Positions 39,218 to 48,983 of a stretch of DNA of 64,000 nucleotides are shown one piece after another. A program made the position numbers and the translations under genes. The DNA comes from Sediminibacterium sp. FEMGT703S (GTDB taxonomy: Bacteria > Bacteroidota > Bacteroidia > Chitinophagales > Chitinophagaceae), in contig PGCO01000004.1 in assembly GCA_002786355.1 (NCBI GenBank), positions 343,297 through 407,296 on the forward strand, read 5' to 3'. How positions within the stretch are numbered: the stretch's first letter is position 1; each line of letters opens with the position of its first letter. The notes beneath the pieces were generated by a model. It did no database searches and was not told the DNA's origin. It saw only the letters and a list, made by a program, of their open reading frames with translations.

Positions 39218-40126
39218 ATGACAAAATCCAGTGAGCATAGGGTAGAAAGCCAAAGTTTTTCTTTAGCAGCGAAAGTTAAAGACTACATGCTGTTGATAAA
39301 GTTTACTTTAAGCTTTACAGTCGTGTTCTCTTGTGTTATTTGTTATTTACTAGCTCCTAAAGTAGTTGAATACGATTGGTACATGATTCTATTGCTATTT
39401 TTAGCGGGGATGTTAATTACAGGAAGTGCTAATGCAATTAACCAGGCAGTAGAAAAAGATACCGATGCCATGATGAAGCGTACTGCAAAACGTCCAGTAG
39501 CCAATGGAAGCATGAGCCAAAATGAAGCGTACACTTTTGCAGTAATTGCAGGAATTGTAGGTGTAGGTATGATGTGGTATTTTTTTAATTTGTCTTCAGC
39601 CTTGGTTTCCGCATTTAGCTTATTCTTATATTCTTTCATTTATACACCACTTAAGAAAATAAATTCCATTGCTGTATTGATAGGAGCTTTGCCTGGAGCA
39701 TTGCCTTGTTTAATTGGCTGGGTTGCGGGTAATGATGATTTTTCAATAGGAGGTTGGGTTTTGTTTGGTATGCAATTTTTGTGGCAATTCCCCCATTTTT
39801 GGGCTATTGCTTGGGTTGCACATGAAGACTATTCAAAAGCGGGTTTTAAATTATTACCAGCTGATAAGGGACCTACAAAGTTTACGGCAATACAAACCAT
39901 CATGTATTCATTTTTAATGATTCCTATTGGGATGGCACCTTATTTCATTGGCTTATCAGGTATTACCAGTTTGTGGATTGTATTGGTTTGTAATTTGTTC
40001 ATGGTTTTTCAAAGTGCGCGTTTATATAAAGAAATGGATGTGAAAGCAGCCAGGAGAGTGATGTTCAGCAGTTATATTTATTTGCCTATTGTATTGCTTG
40101 CATTACTGGCAGATAAAATTGGTTAA
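39218..40126 (+). CDS. ctaB: Protoheme IX farnesyltransferase (heme O synthase)
   Basis: NAINQAVEKDTDAMMKRTAKRPVANGSM; start trimmed to ATG at 39218. Confidence 0.94.
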   Translation: MTKSSEHRVESQSFSLAAKVKDYMLLIKFTLSFTVVFSCVICYLLAPKVVEYDWYMILLLFLAGMLITGSANAINQAVEKDTDAMMKRTAKRPVANGSMSQNEAYTFAVIAGIVGVGMMWYFFNLSSALVSAFSLFLYSFIYTPLKKINSIAVLIGALPGALPCLIGWVAGNDDFSIGGWVLFGMQFLWQFPHFWAIAWVAHEDYSKAGFKLLPADKGPTKFTAIQTIMYSFLMIPIGMAPYFIGLSGITSLWIVLVCNLFMVFQSARLYKEMDVKAARRVMFSSYIYLPIVLLALLADKIG

Positions 40127-40144
40127 CCATTAAAAAAAATAAAA

Positions 40145-40720
40145 ATGAGTACGATAGCAAATGAAGCACCCAAAAGAATTCACCCACACAAATTTACTTT
40201 GTGGGTTGCAATGGGTAGTATCATTATGATGTTTGCTGGTTTAACCAGTGCTTATATTGTAAAAAAGAATCAAAGCAGCTGGCTTGAGTTTGATTTGCCA
40301 GTTGTGTTCATGTATTCTACATTAGTAATCATGCTTAGTAGTGTAACCGTTCATTTAGCTGCAAAAGCATTTAAGGCAAGGGAAATGAGCCGTTATAGAA
40401 TGCTAATAACGGTAACTGCCATATTGGGTTTGGCTTTTATGGGATTACAGATTTTGGGTTTCATGGATTTAGAAGCAAGGAATATAGCACTTACTGGTGC
40501 TAGAAGTAATTCTGCAGCTTCCTTTTTACTAGTTATAACCGGATTGCATATGCTTCACGTATTAGGCGGGGTAATTGCATTGATGGTGATGTTTATTAAA
40601 GCTTATGTAAGTAGTGTTAAAAATTACAGTAGTTTATCCATAGAATTGGTGGGTACTTACTGGCATTTTGTAGATATACTTTGGATTTATTTATTCATCT
40701 TTTACAATTGGATTAGCTAA
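40145..40720 (+). CDS. Heme-copper oxidase subunit III (first copy, 191 aa)
   Basis: Five-TM-like; HMLHVLGGVIAL, ELVGTYWHFVDILWIYLFIFYN. Confidence 0.9.
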   Translation: MSTIANEAPKRIHPHKFTLWVAMGSIIMMFAGLTSAYIVKKNQSSWLEFDLPVVFMYSTLVIMLSSVTVHLAAKAFKAREMSRYRMLITVTAILGLAFMGLQILGFMDLEARNIALTGARSNSAASFLLVITGLHMLHVLGGVIALMVMFIKAYVSSVKNYSSLSIELVGTYWHFVDILWIYLFIFYNWIS

Positions 40721-40795
40721 TTACAAAAAAGTTGTCTTTTATGCATCTTTTTTCAACTCTAGCCAATACTTTTGTGTACGAAATTTTACTTTAAT

Positions 40796-41476
40796 ATGGC
40801 AACAACTGCAACAGCACCTACCACTAAATCATGGAGTGGAGGTAAGAGTCCCTTTAACGTAGAGTACGGTAAAGTAATGATGTGGTATTTTCTCATGAGT
40901 GATGCCTTTACATTCGGAGCATTCTTGATATCATACGGCACTATTCGTTTTTCTACCAACGGATGGCCTGACCCTAACGAAGTATTTAAGAGCTTTCCAT
41001 TTGCTCCAGAAGGCATGAATGCTCCCTTGGTGTTCGTGAGTATCATGACTTTTATTTTGATCATCAGTTCTGTAACGATGGTTCTAGCTGTACAAGCTGG
41101 TCATAATATGGACAAAAAAGGGGTAGTTAAAAATCTTATCTGGACCATCATCGGTGGTATCGCGTTTTTGTCTTGTCAAGCATGGGAGTGGAATCACTTA
41201 CACCATGAAGGTGCTTGGTGGGGTAGCAATCCATTCTTAAACCACGATGGTACAGCTTCTTCAACCAACTTTACCAACTACTTCTTTACCATCACCGGAT
41301 TCCATGGGTTTCACGTATTTTCTGGTGTAATTATAAATATCATCATGCTAATTATGGCAATGACCAATAAATTTGAAGAAAGAGGTCATTACTTAATGAT
41401 TGAAAAAGCTGGGTTATACTGGCACTTTGTAGACTTAGTTTGGGTATTTGTATTTACTTGTTTCTATTTGATTTAA
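40796..41476 (+). CDS. Heme-copper oxidase subunit III (second copy)
   Basis: TGFHGFHVFSGVIINI, AGLYWHFVDLVWVFVFTCFYL; start trimmed to ATG at 40796. Confidence 0.92.
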   Translation: MATTATAPTTKSWSGGKSPFNVEYGKVMMWYFLMSDAFTFGAFLISYGTIRFSTNGWPDPNEVFKSFPFAPEGMNAPLVFVSIMTFILIISSVTMVLAVQAGHNMDKKGVVKNLIWTIIGGIAFLSCQAWEWNHLHHEGAWWGSNPFLNHDGTASSTNFTNYFFTITGFHGFHVFSGVIINIIMLIMAMTNKFEERGHYLMIEKAGLYWHFVDLVWVFVFTCFYLI

Positions 41477-41504
41477 TTAACTCATTCATAGCTAATATTA
41501 TTTT

Positions 41505-41951
41505 ATGTCACATACAGCAGAACATAACGAACATGCAGGTGGAGGAACCAAAGAAGTAATCCGTATCACGGTAATTCTTACAGTACTAACCATTATTGAA
41601 TTATTAATTGGTTTTTGGATGATTGATATTCCATTAACCAGCGAAGGACTAAGATTGGCGCTTAAGGGAACCATTGTTATTTTGATGATGGCAAAAGCCT
41701 TTTATATTGTTGCTTATTTTATGCACTTAAAGCATGAAATGAAGAATCTAATTATGACTATTGTAGTTCCTTTGGCTTTGTTTATTTGGTTTATCATTGC
41801 TTTTTTATATGATGGTAACTCATTTAAAAACTTACGTAATACCTACGATCCTTACTTTAAAGAGCAAAGCACCATTAAAGTAGAGAAAAAGGCGCATGGG
41901 ACAACAGAGAAACATGAAACTCCAAAGGATGGTAAAAAAGCTAGCCACTAG
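41505..41951 (+). CDS. Cytochrome c oxidase subunit IV-like protein
   Basis: Three TM helices, HLKHEMK; position after subunit III. Confidence 0.82.
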   Translation: MSHTAEHNEHAGGGTKEVIRITVILTVLTIIELLIGFWMIDIPLTSEGLRLALKGTIVILMMAKAFYIVAYFMHLKHEMKNLIMTIVVPLALFIWFIIAFLYDGNSFKNLRNTYDPYFKEQSTIKVEKKAHGTTEKHETPKDGKKASH

Positions 41952-41988
41952 TTTATTTATTATCCAGAATATATTTTATTCATTAATG

Positions 41989-42016
41989 AACCATCGCTGC
42001 ATTGCGATGGTTTTTT
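41989..42016 (+). terminator. Rho-independent terminator-like hairpin between subunit IV and sco
   Basis: AACCATCGC-tgcatt-GCGATGGTTTTTT. Confidence 0.75.
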
Positions 42017-42028
42017 ATTAATACAATT

Positions 42029-42841
42029 ATGAAAAAGAAAGCGATACTCGGTTTACTGGTAGCATTGGGTGTTCCAATTTCTTGCTATCTCTGGTTAAAA
42101 AATGCTAGTGAGACTGCAGTGGTTATGCCTAGGCATTATTTACTAGATACGGTAATTACCAAAGTAGAAAGGGGTAAGTCTATAACAGATACCATTTGGC
42201 ATACAACCAAAAATATCAAGCTAAGGAATCAGTTAGGGGATAGTGTGAGTTTATATGATCCTCAGGGTAAAATTATTGTAGCCGATTTCTTTTTTACAAG
42301 TTGCAGGAGTATATGCCCTAGGCTTACTAGAAATATGTCAACATTACAGCAATCTTTTAAGAAAGGGGGTAATGTTCGCAACAAGATTGATACTTCTATT
42401 GTTCATTTTATGTCGTTTACAGTAGACCCAGAAAATGATTCAGTTGCTGTATTAAAAAAATACGCAGATCGCTTTGATGTGATTCACGATAATTGGTGGT
42501 TTTTAACAGGGAATAAAAAAGACATTTATCAATTTGCGTTTGAAGAGTTAAAAGTAGACCAGTTTAGTGAGGAGCCGGTAAGTCCAGACTTTGTTCATAC
42601 TAGTAGATTTGTTTTAATTGATCGCGCTCATAGAGTAAGAGGGTATTACAATGGTTTAGATAGCTCAGAAATGAAAAAATTGGCAAGAGATATAGGGCTA
42701 CTAATGTTAGAAAAAGACGGTACAAAAAAGAGTGGAATATTCAGAAAAATGTTAGACCTGAGTTGGCTTTGGTTAATTATTGTTTCTGCAATTATATTCT
42801 TTGTTGTGTATATGCAGGGAAGAAGAAAAATCAATGGATAA
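42029..42841 (+). CDS. SCO1/SenC family copper chaperone
   Basis: FFFTSCRSICPRLTRNM (CX3CP), DFVHTSRFVLID; ATG at 42029 preferred because upstream GTG-type start lies in the terminator hairpin. Confidence 0.9.
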   Translation: MKKKAILGLLVALGVPISCYLWLKNASETAVVMPRHYLLDTVITKVERGKSITDTIWHTTKNIKLRNQLGDSVSLYDPQGKIIVADFFFTSCRSICPRLTRNMSTLQQSFKKGGNVRNKIDTSIVHFMSFTVDPENDSVAVLKKYADRFDVIHDNWWFLTGNKKDIYQFAFEELKVDQFSEEPVSPDFVHTSRFVLIDRAHRVRGYYNGLDSSEMKKLARDIGLLMLEKDGTKKSGIFRKMLDLSWLWLIIVSAIIFFVVYMQGRRKING

Positions 42842-42859
42842 AAAATAAAAATATAGAAA

Positions 42860-43444
42860 ATGCTTAAACCTAGTATTGCGAAGAATGATCGTATGGCCAA
42901 TTGGTTAATTGGCATATTTTCTTTGGTGGTATTTCTTATTGTAGTTGTACTTAGTAAATTTAAACTAGACGTAGAGATAGGATTTGATGTACATATTTTT
43001 GCGACTATTAATGCTTTTGTAAACGCTACTATTGCCGTGGTATTAGTAGCAGCTTTGATTGCTGTTAAAAAGAAAAACTATGAGTTACATAAGAAATTTA
43101 TGATGACAGCTCTAGTTCTATCAATCCTTTTCTTATTATCCTATATAGCCCACCACCTATTGGCAGGGGAAGCAAAATTTGGAGATGTAAATCATGATGG
43201 TATTGTAGATGATGCAGAGAAATTGGCAGTAGGTTCCATGCGAATAGTCTATCTCATTATTTTAGCTACACATATTATTTTAGCTGCAGTTATTTTACCC
43301 TTTATTTTATTTACTGCTTACCGTGGTTTAACTGGTGAGTTTCCAGCGCATAAAAAAATTGCTAGAATTACTTGGCCGTTGTGGTTTTATGTAGCGGTAA
43401 CTGGTCCAGTTGTTTACTTTATGATTAGTCCTTACTACAACTAA
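42860..43444 (+). CDS. DUF420 membrane protein (CtaM-like, oxidase biogenesis)
   Basis: Multi-TM; HKKFMMTALVLSILFLLSYIAHHL; position after sco. Confidence 0.85.
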   Translation: MLKPSIAKNDRMANWLIGIFSLVVFLIVVVLSKFKLDVEIGFDVHIFATINAFVNATIAVVLVAALIAVKKKNYELHKKFMMTALVLSILFLLSYIAHHLLAGEAKFGDVNHDGIVDDAEKLAVGSMRIVYLIILATHIILAAVILPFILFTAYRGLTGEFPAHKKIARITWPLWFYVAVTGPVVYFMISPYYN

Positions 43445-43544
43445 TCAGCTTAAATACCCTTACTACCAGTAGTGCAGTTTCGGATGGGGATCTTTGCTGC
43501 ATCTACTGATATAATAAGGTATTGCTGAATTGGGGGGATTGTAA

Positions 43545-43883
43545 TCAAGCTTTTTTGGTTAGTATAAGCAGTTCATTTGCTTGCACTTCCGTGGCATATC
43601 TTTTTACACCTTGCTTATCGGTGTAATTGCGATTGATCAATTTGCCTTCAATCACTACTTCTGTCCCTTTTACGAGGTACTTCTCGGCAATATCAGCCAG
43701 CTTACCCCAGGCTACTACATTATGCCACTGGGTCTCAGTTACTTTTTCACCTTTGGCATTTTTGTAATTTTCATTTGTTGCTACACTTAAGTGAGCTACT
43801 TTTTTGTCTTCGCCAATCGATTTTACTTCAGGATCTTGTCCTAGGTTTCCAATTAATTGGACTTTGTTTTTAACTGCGTTCAT
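43545..43883 (-). CDS. ssb: Single-stranded DNA-binding protein, short form (112 aa)
   Basis: MNAVKNKVQLIGNLGQDPEVK, TQWHNVVAWGKLADIAEKYLVKGTEVVIEGKL. Confidence 0.92.
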   Translation of the reverse strand: MNAVKNKVQLIGNLGQDPEVKSIGEDKKVAHLSVATNENYKNAKGEKVTETQWHNVVAWGKLADIAEKYLVKGTEVVIEGKLINRNYTDKQGVKRYATEVQANELLILTKKA

Positions 43884-43988
43884 AACGGTTCAGTTTAAAG
43901 TTTGGTAAAAAAAGCAGTGCGTACTGCCGTTAACACAACAAATATGCATAGCCCAATTTATTCGTTCACTATTTTAAACATCTAATGG

Positions 43989-44013
43989 CGTTTATAAACG
44001 TTTGCAAACGTTT
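43989..44013. promoter_or_regulatory. Overlapping palindromes CGTTTATAAACG and AAACGTTTGCAAACGTTT (operator candidate)
   Basis: 18-bp perfect palindrome at 43996-44013 overlapping 12-bp palindrome at 43989-44000. Confidence 0.6.
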
Positions 44014-44121
44014 GTTGGTAATTCAGTACCGTTAAAATGCGGGTTATACATCGTATTTGTACAGCGGCAGTTATTTGTTTTCTTGATTATTTTCAAAGCC
44101 TAAGAATCAACTTTTTATTTT

Positions 44122-44493
44122 ATGCAAGAAAACCTTAAACAGTGTTTGCATTGTACTAAAAAAATTACAGGCAGAACCGACAAGAAATTTTGTAGTAATC
44201 ATTGTAGAAGTAGCTACCATAATATTTTATATGGCGATAGAAGTAATTATATGAGAAGAGTCAATGGCTTGTTGATGCGAAACAGAAAAATACTTTCCGA
44301 TTTATTTGAATTAAATAGATCAGGAGCAACAATTCCTTTAAGTGAATTATACCTGAAGGGGTTTAGTACTAGTCATTTTACACATCAACAGAAAAAATCA
44401 GGAAGCCTATTATTAACCTATTGTTACGATTATGGGTATCATTTTATTGGGAAAGACACAGTTAAAATTGTACAACAATTTAATAGCGAATAG
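44122..44493 (+). CDS. Hypothetical zinc-ribbon protein
   Basis: [27 protein letters not shown] zinc-binding motif. Confidence 0.7.
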   Translation: MQENLKQCLHCTKKITGRTDKKFCSNHCRSSYHNILYGDRSNYMRRVNGLLMRNRKILSDLFELNRSGATIPLSELYLKGFSTSHFTHQQKKSGSLLLTYCYDYGYHFIGKDTVKIVQQFNSE

Positions 44494-44833
44494 TTACTTT
44501 AGTTATACCTGTATTGACCATATCAATTTTTTTGGCCGCTTTTTTACTCAAGTCGATAATTCTACCTTGAATAAAAGGACCTCTATCATTAATTCGAACT
44601 TTAACTGATTGGCCATTACTGAGATTAGTCACTTTTACTTTGGTGCCAAATGGTAAAGTTTTATGTGCTGCAGTGAATTTACGTTGTCTAAAAATTTCGC
44701 CATTACTGGTTTTTCTTCCATCGTATTTGTCTGCATAATAAGAGGCCATCCCATTTTCACTTCCTTTTCTAAAGCAACTAGTGGATGCAGCAGAAATAAT
44801 CAATAGCACTAAAAAAACAATAGGCTTTTTCAT
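44480..44833 (-). CDS. Septal ring lytic transglycosylase RlpA family lipoprotein
   Basis: [60 protein letters not shown] (DPBB). Confidence 0.93.
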   Translation of the reverse strand: MKKPIVFLVLLIISAASTSCFRKGSENGMASYYADKYDGRKTSNGEIFRQRKFTAAHKTLPFGTKVKVTNLSNGQSVKVRINDRGPFIQGRIIDLSKKAAKKIDMVNTGITKVTIRY

Positions 44834-44877
44834 TCTATAAGAACGAAAAAGCCTACGAATTATTGGATTGAGTAAGA

Positions 44878-45963
44878 TTAAGCGAAAGGAGCTTTTACCA
44901 CTTTTGCTTTTACTAAAGTATTTCTAATATCAATATAAATTTCGGAATCAATAGCTGAATGTGATACTGCAACATAGCCTAATCCAATTGCTTTGTTTAA
45001 TGAAGGAGCTTGTGTGCCACTGGTTACTTTTCCAATGGTATTGCCTGCAGCATCTTTAATTAAGTAATCGTGGCGAGGTATACCTCTTTCTAACATTTCA
45101 AATCCTACTAGTTTACGTTGTACGCCTTCAGCTTTTAGTTTTTCAATAATAGCTTTAGCGGTAAAATCTTTTGTAAACTTAGTAATCCAACCTAGCCCTC
45201 CTTCTAATGGAGAAGTGGTATCATCTATATCGTTTCCATATAAACAATAGCCCATTTCTAGTCTTAAAGTATCTCTTGCACCCAATCCAATTGGTTTTAA
45301 ACCTTGTGGACCTCCAGTTTCAAAAATCGCATCCCAAATTTTATCCGCTGCCCCATTGCTGTCTTCAAAATAGATTTCTACACCTCCAGAACCGGTATAT
45401 CCGGTAGCACTGATCAGTACATTTTCTACACCTGCAAAAGTTCCCTTTACAAAAGTGTAGTATTTCAAATTCATGATATCTAACTCGGTCAGGGGTTGTA
45501 ATATTTTTGTTGCATTAGGACCTTGTATAGCCAATAAACAAGTTTTATCACTGATATTATGCATTTCTACTTGTTGGGTATTGAACTGGCTAATCCAATT
45601 CCAATCTTTCTCAATATTAGAAGCATTCACCACTAACATATAGGTTTTATTTGGCTCTACGCAGTAAACAATCAAATCGTCTACAATACCACCTGTAGCG
45701 TTGGGTAAGCAACTATACTGAGCCTGACCTGCTACTAATTTTGATGCATCATTAGTAGTAACTCTTTGAATAAGGTCTAATGCATTTTCTCCTTTCAATA
45801 TAAATTCGCCCATATGACTTACATCAAAAACCCCTGCATTCTTTCTAACAGCAGCATGTTCATCATTAATTCCTGTATAACTAATAGGCATATTGTATCC
45901 AGCAAATTCAGCCATTTTGGCCCCTAGGGCAATATGTTTTTGTGTAAAAGGTGTATTTTTCAT
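44878..45963 (-). CDS. gcvT: Glycine cleavage system T protein (aminomethyltransferase)
   Basis: [60 protein letters not shown]. Confidence 0.96.
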   Translation of the reverse strand: MKNTPFTQKHIALGAKMAEFAGYNMPISYTGINDEHAAVRKNAGVFDVSHMGEFILKGENALDLIQRVTTNDASKLVAGQAQYSCLPNATGGIVDDLIVYCVEPNKTYMLVVNASNIEKDWNWISQFNTQQVEMHNISDKTCLLAIQGPNATKILQPLTELDIMNLKYYTFVKGTFAGVENVLISATGYTGSGGVEIYFEDSNGAADKIWDAIFETGGPQGLKPIGLGARDTLRLEMGYCLYGNDIDDTTSPLEGGLGWITKFTKDFTAKAIIEKLKAEGVQRKLVGFEMLERGIPRHDYLIKDAAGNTIGKVTSGTQAPSLNKAIGLGYVAVSHSAIDSEIYIDIRNTLVKAKVVKAPFA

Positions 45964-46077
45964 TGAGCAATTTATTAGGATGCAAAAATAAGTGAATCAA
46001 CACGAAACAGCCCAAAAAGCAAGAACCCCATCCCAATTTAGAGACGAGGTTCTTTTTCCAACCTGTGCCAACCTTCT

Positions 46078-48315
46078 TTATGATTGTAAATTCAGTAAGG
46101 AGAATCTTCCTAGTTCTGAACCTAACTCAATAATATCAAGCGATTCGGTGATTTTTGTTTTTCCCACTGGGTTTGAAATAGAAGGAACAACTATAGATAC
46201 TTTTTGATAACGGTAACGAGTAGTATCAACTGGCTTGTCTAACTCTTTCTTTAAATCTTCCGCTTCTTTTTGTTTGCGCTCATATTCTTTACGTAGATCT
46301 TCTCTACTTTTTTTGTATTCTTCTATGGCGCTTTTTTCAGAGTCGCTGTTATTTTCTTCATCCTCATTTATTTCTCCAGCTTTCTTTACTCTTTCTAATC
46401 CACCAGGAGTCATAATGTATTCCTGATTAGACATCCAGCTTTCGTATCCTTCATTATTCCATTCATCGTCCCAATCGTAGTCGTTGCGGCCAGAATTAAA
46501 GCTGATATGATTAAGTCTTCTTGAAACGTTATCATCAATTTCAATTTTCTTTCCAACTGGAACAAAAATGGTTACAGTAACACCTTGATTTCTAAACTTA
46601 GTGCCTTTGTTTAATTTAAAACCACGGTCTAAATAAAGTACACTGTCAGCTTGTGTTGCACCATAATTGATTTGATTAATATTTCTCAAAGCAGCATCTT
46701 CATCAGACCCATTGCTAAATTTCACATAGCTAATACGGTAAAGTGAATCTGTGCTTTTTGCAATACGAACCCTTACATTATTTAATACCAAACTATCGTC
46801 GTCTATTCTTAATAAACCGTCCATTCTGAACCATTTACTTCTCACTACTCTGAAGTTAGACTCTGCTACTTTTATAGTTAGTTTGTTATTAGTAGGTTGA
46901 ACAATTTTAATTTCGCCTTTGTCTTTAGCGCCTGCATCAAAATTTTGTGCAATTGAAGCAATTAATAAGACCACACTAATCCAACCCAGCGTCCATAATC
47001 CCCCAAAAGTGAATCCTAAATATTTACTACCTGCAGTTGCTCCAATAATTCTACGAACTAACCAAGTAAGTAAACCTATTGCTGGAACAAATAAGAATAA
47101 TATCAATGTAGTCCATGAAAGGAAATTCTGCCAGAAACCTTCTAAAAAGAAATCCTTCAGTGGAAACACACTTACACTACCTGCAATCATTCCTAATAAA
47201 GCCACTAGAATAGTGAAAGCCAATATACCTGCTAAGAACAAGAAGAATGCTTTAAATAAGATACCAATTGCATTGGCAAGTTTATTGCCACTTTTTTTAG
47301 AAACATTGCTTGCTTCTGAAGCAAATTGTTTGCTTTTTTCGTTCACTGTACTGCTAAATTCTGATGAAAATTCTTTCGCTTTTTCAGAGAATTCACCACC
47401 CCATTTTTCTGCTCGAGCTTTAAAACCTTCTAAGTCTTCTTGAATGGTATTTTTGATGGTATTTAAGTCTACTTTTTCTCCCCTCATTTCTAATTTCTCT
47501 GAAGCACTTTTGGCTTCAGGAATTACCGCCCACAAAACAGCATAGATTACAAACAAAGTACCACCGAATGAGCCGAATATGAATCCAGGGAATGGATTAA
47601 ATTCAAACCAGAATAAAGAACTAACAAAGGAAGAGAAAATGCCTACTACCAATGGTAATGAGAAAATTAATCGGGGGATCCAAACCGCTATATCAAAATA
47701 GGTAGCGATACCGCTGGCAACACCCGCAATTACTTTGTCTTCAGGGTTTCTGTACAATCTTCTGTTGCTGGTTACATGATCCAATGGCTTGGATGGCAAG
47801 ATAATCCATAACAATAAGTACAATAAGAAACCTGATCCACCACCAAAGAATAAGACTAAAAAGAGTAAGCGCACAACGGTAGGGTCAATTCTAAAGTAAG
47901 CTGCAATCCCACTACAAACACCGCCTAACATTTTTTCGTTGGTGTCTCTATAAAGTCTTCCTCTTGAAGCACCAGGTTCAGTGTATTGGTTAAAATTAGA
48001 CTGCTGTTGTTGTTGTTGGTTGCCACCTAATTGCGATTGCATATTAGATTCTTCACCTTCAAAATCTTCAGGTCTACCCATACTATTGATGATATTGTTT
48101 ACATCTTCATCAGTAATACAAGTACTACCCTTTTTAAGGCTTTCACCAAAAAGTTCTGCAATACGACCTTCAATGTCGTTGATGATTTCATCTCTTCCTT
48201 CTTCATTAGCAAAGAAGCGGCGTAAGCTTTCAACGTATACTTTCAGTACGTCATAAGCCGATTCCTCAATGGGAATTACTCTGCCTTGGAAGTTTATATT
48301 AATTACCTTTTTCAT
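46078..48315 (-). CDS. PspC-domain membrane protein (two PspC domains)
   Basis: LYRDTNEKMLGGVCSGIAAYFRIDPTVVRLLF and LYRNPEDKVIAGVASGIATYFDIAVWIPRLIF. Confidence 0.92.
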   Translation of the reverse strand: MKKVININFQGRVIPIEESAYDVLKVYVESLRRFFANEEGRDEIINDIEGRIAELFGESLKKGSTCITDEDVNNIINSMGRPEDFEGEESNMQSQLGGNQQQQQQSNFNQYTEPGASRGRLYRDTNEKMLGGVCSGIAAYFRIDPTVVRLLFLVLFFGGGSGFLLYLLLWIILPSKPLDHVTSNRRLYRNPEDKVIAGVASGIATYFDIAVWIPRLIFSLPLVVGIFSSFVSSLFWFEFNPFPGFIFGSFGGTLFVIYAVLWAVIPEAKSASEKLEMRGEKVDLNTIKNTIQEDLEGFKARAEKWGGEFSEKAKEFSSEFSSTVNEKSKQFASEASNVSKKSGNKLANAIGILFKAFFLFLAGILAFTILVALLGMIAGSVSVFPLKDFFLEGFWQNFLSWTTLILFLFVPAIGLLTWLVRRIIGATAGSKYLGFTFGGLWTLGWISVVLLIASIAQNFDAGAKDKGEIKIVQPTNNKLTIKVAESNFRVVRSKWFRMDGLLRIDDDSLVLNNVRVRIAKSTDSLYRISYVKFSNGSDEDAALRNINQINYGATQADSVLYLDRGFKLNKGTKFRNQGVTVTIFVPVGKKIEIDDNVSRRLNHISFNSGRNDYDWDDEWNNEGYESWMSNQEYIMTPGGLERVKKAGEINEDEENNSDSEKSAIEEYKKSREDLRKEYERKQKEAEDLKKELDKPVDTTRYRYQKVSIVVPSISNPVGKTKITESLDIIELGSELGRFSLLNLQS

Positions 48316-48335
48316 GGTATGTTTATTTAGCTTGG

Positions 48336-48701
48336 TTAAGGTTGGTTTTGGTTGTTTTCGTTTTCTGGGGATGCTATTGGTTGGGTTAGCACTTGAACTG
48401 CATCTGCTAGTTCTTTCCAGGTTCTTTCGAGTTCACTGTAAAAAGCGAGGCCTTTGTCAGTCATAACGAAATATTTTCGTGGGGGTCCGCTGTTGCTCTC
48501 TACCCAGCGGTAGGTGAGCAATTCCGCGTTTTTTAACCTGGTAAGCAGCGGGTACAAAGTACCTTCCAGAATATGAAGGTTGGCTAATTTCATCCGATCA
48601 ACTAGATCACTGGGGTAAACTTCTCCCTGGCGAATGATTGAAAGGATACAAAACTCCAATACGCCCTTCCGCATCTGACTCTGTGTGTTTTGAATATCCA
48701 T
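48336..48701 (-). CDS. PadR-family transcriptional regulator
   Basis: KGVLEFCILSIIRQGEVYPSDLVDRMKLANLHILEGTLYPLLTRLKNAELLTYRW. Confidence 0.93.
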   Translation of the reverse strand: MDIQNTQSQMRKGVLEFCILSIIRQGEVYPSDLVDRMKLANLHILEGTLYPLLTRLKNAELLTYRWVESNSGPPRKYFVMTDKGLAFYSELERTWKELADAVQVLTQPIASPENENNQNQP

Positions 48702-48720
48702 GGCCTAGATTTTTATTGGA

Positions 48721-48918
48721 TTAATAAACAAGAATTGGTTTAACTGGAGCGATACGGCTGAAACGTTGAATTTTCCAAAGTTGAGCTACAGTAAATCTTT
48801 TCTTGGTTTTGGGTTCATTGTTCAAGTTTGAAGCAATAGTCTCTTTTACAACTTGTGTTAAATTGTTTAACTCTGTTTTGTTAAGTTGAACAAGTTGGTT
48901 GATGGTAGTGATTTTCAT
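48721..48918 (-). CDS. Small hypothetical protein (65 aa) upstream of padR
   Basis: Same strand, short gap to padR; downstream of a palindromic operator candidate. Confidence 0.55.
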   Translation of the reverse strand: MKITTINQLVQLNKTELNNLTQVVKETIASNLNNEPKTKKRFTVAQLWKIQRFSRIAPVKPILVY

Positions 48919-48983
48919 GATGATTATTTTTAGTTCGTTTTGTTATCATTTATTTTGACAACACAAAGATGGGGTATTTTTTA

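Noticed and set aside
43468-43508. Imperfect hairpin CAGTAGTGCAG...CTGCATCTACTG after the DUF420 gene
   Set aside because: Stem has a bulge and an 18-nt loop with no T-tract; may be a weak terminator but not supported enough to call.
46030-46077. AAGAACC...GGTTCTT stem between gcvT and the pspC gene
   Set aside because: Probably an ordinary minus-strand terminator of pspC; imperfect inner pairing, not remarkable.
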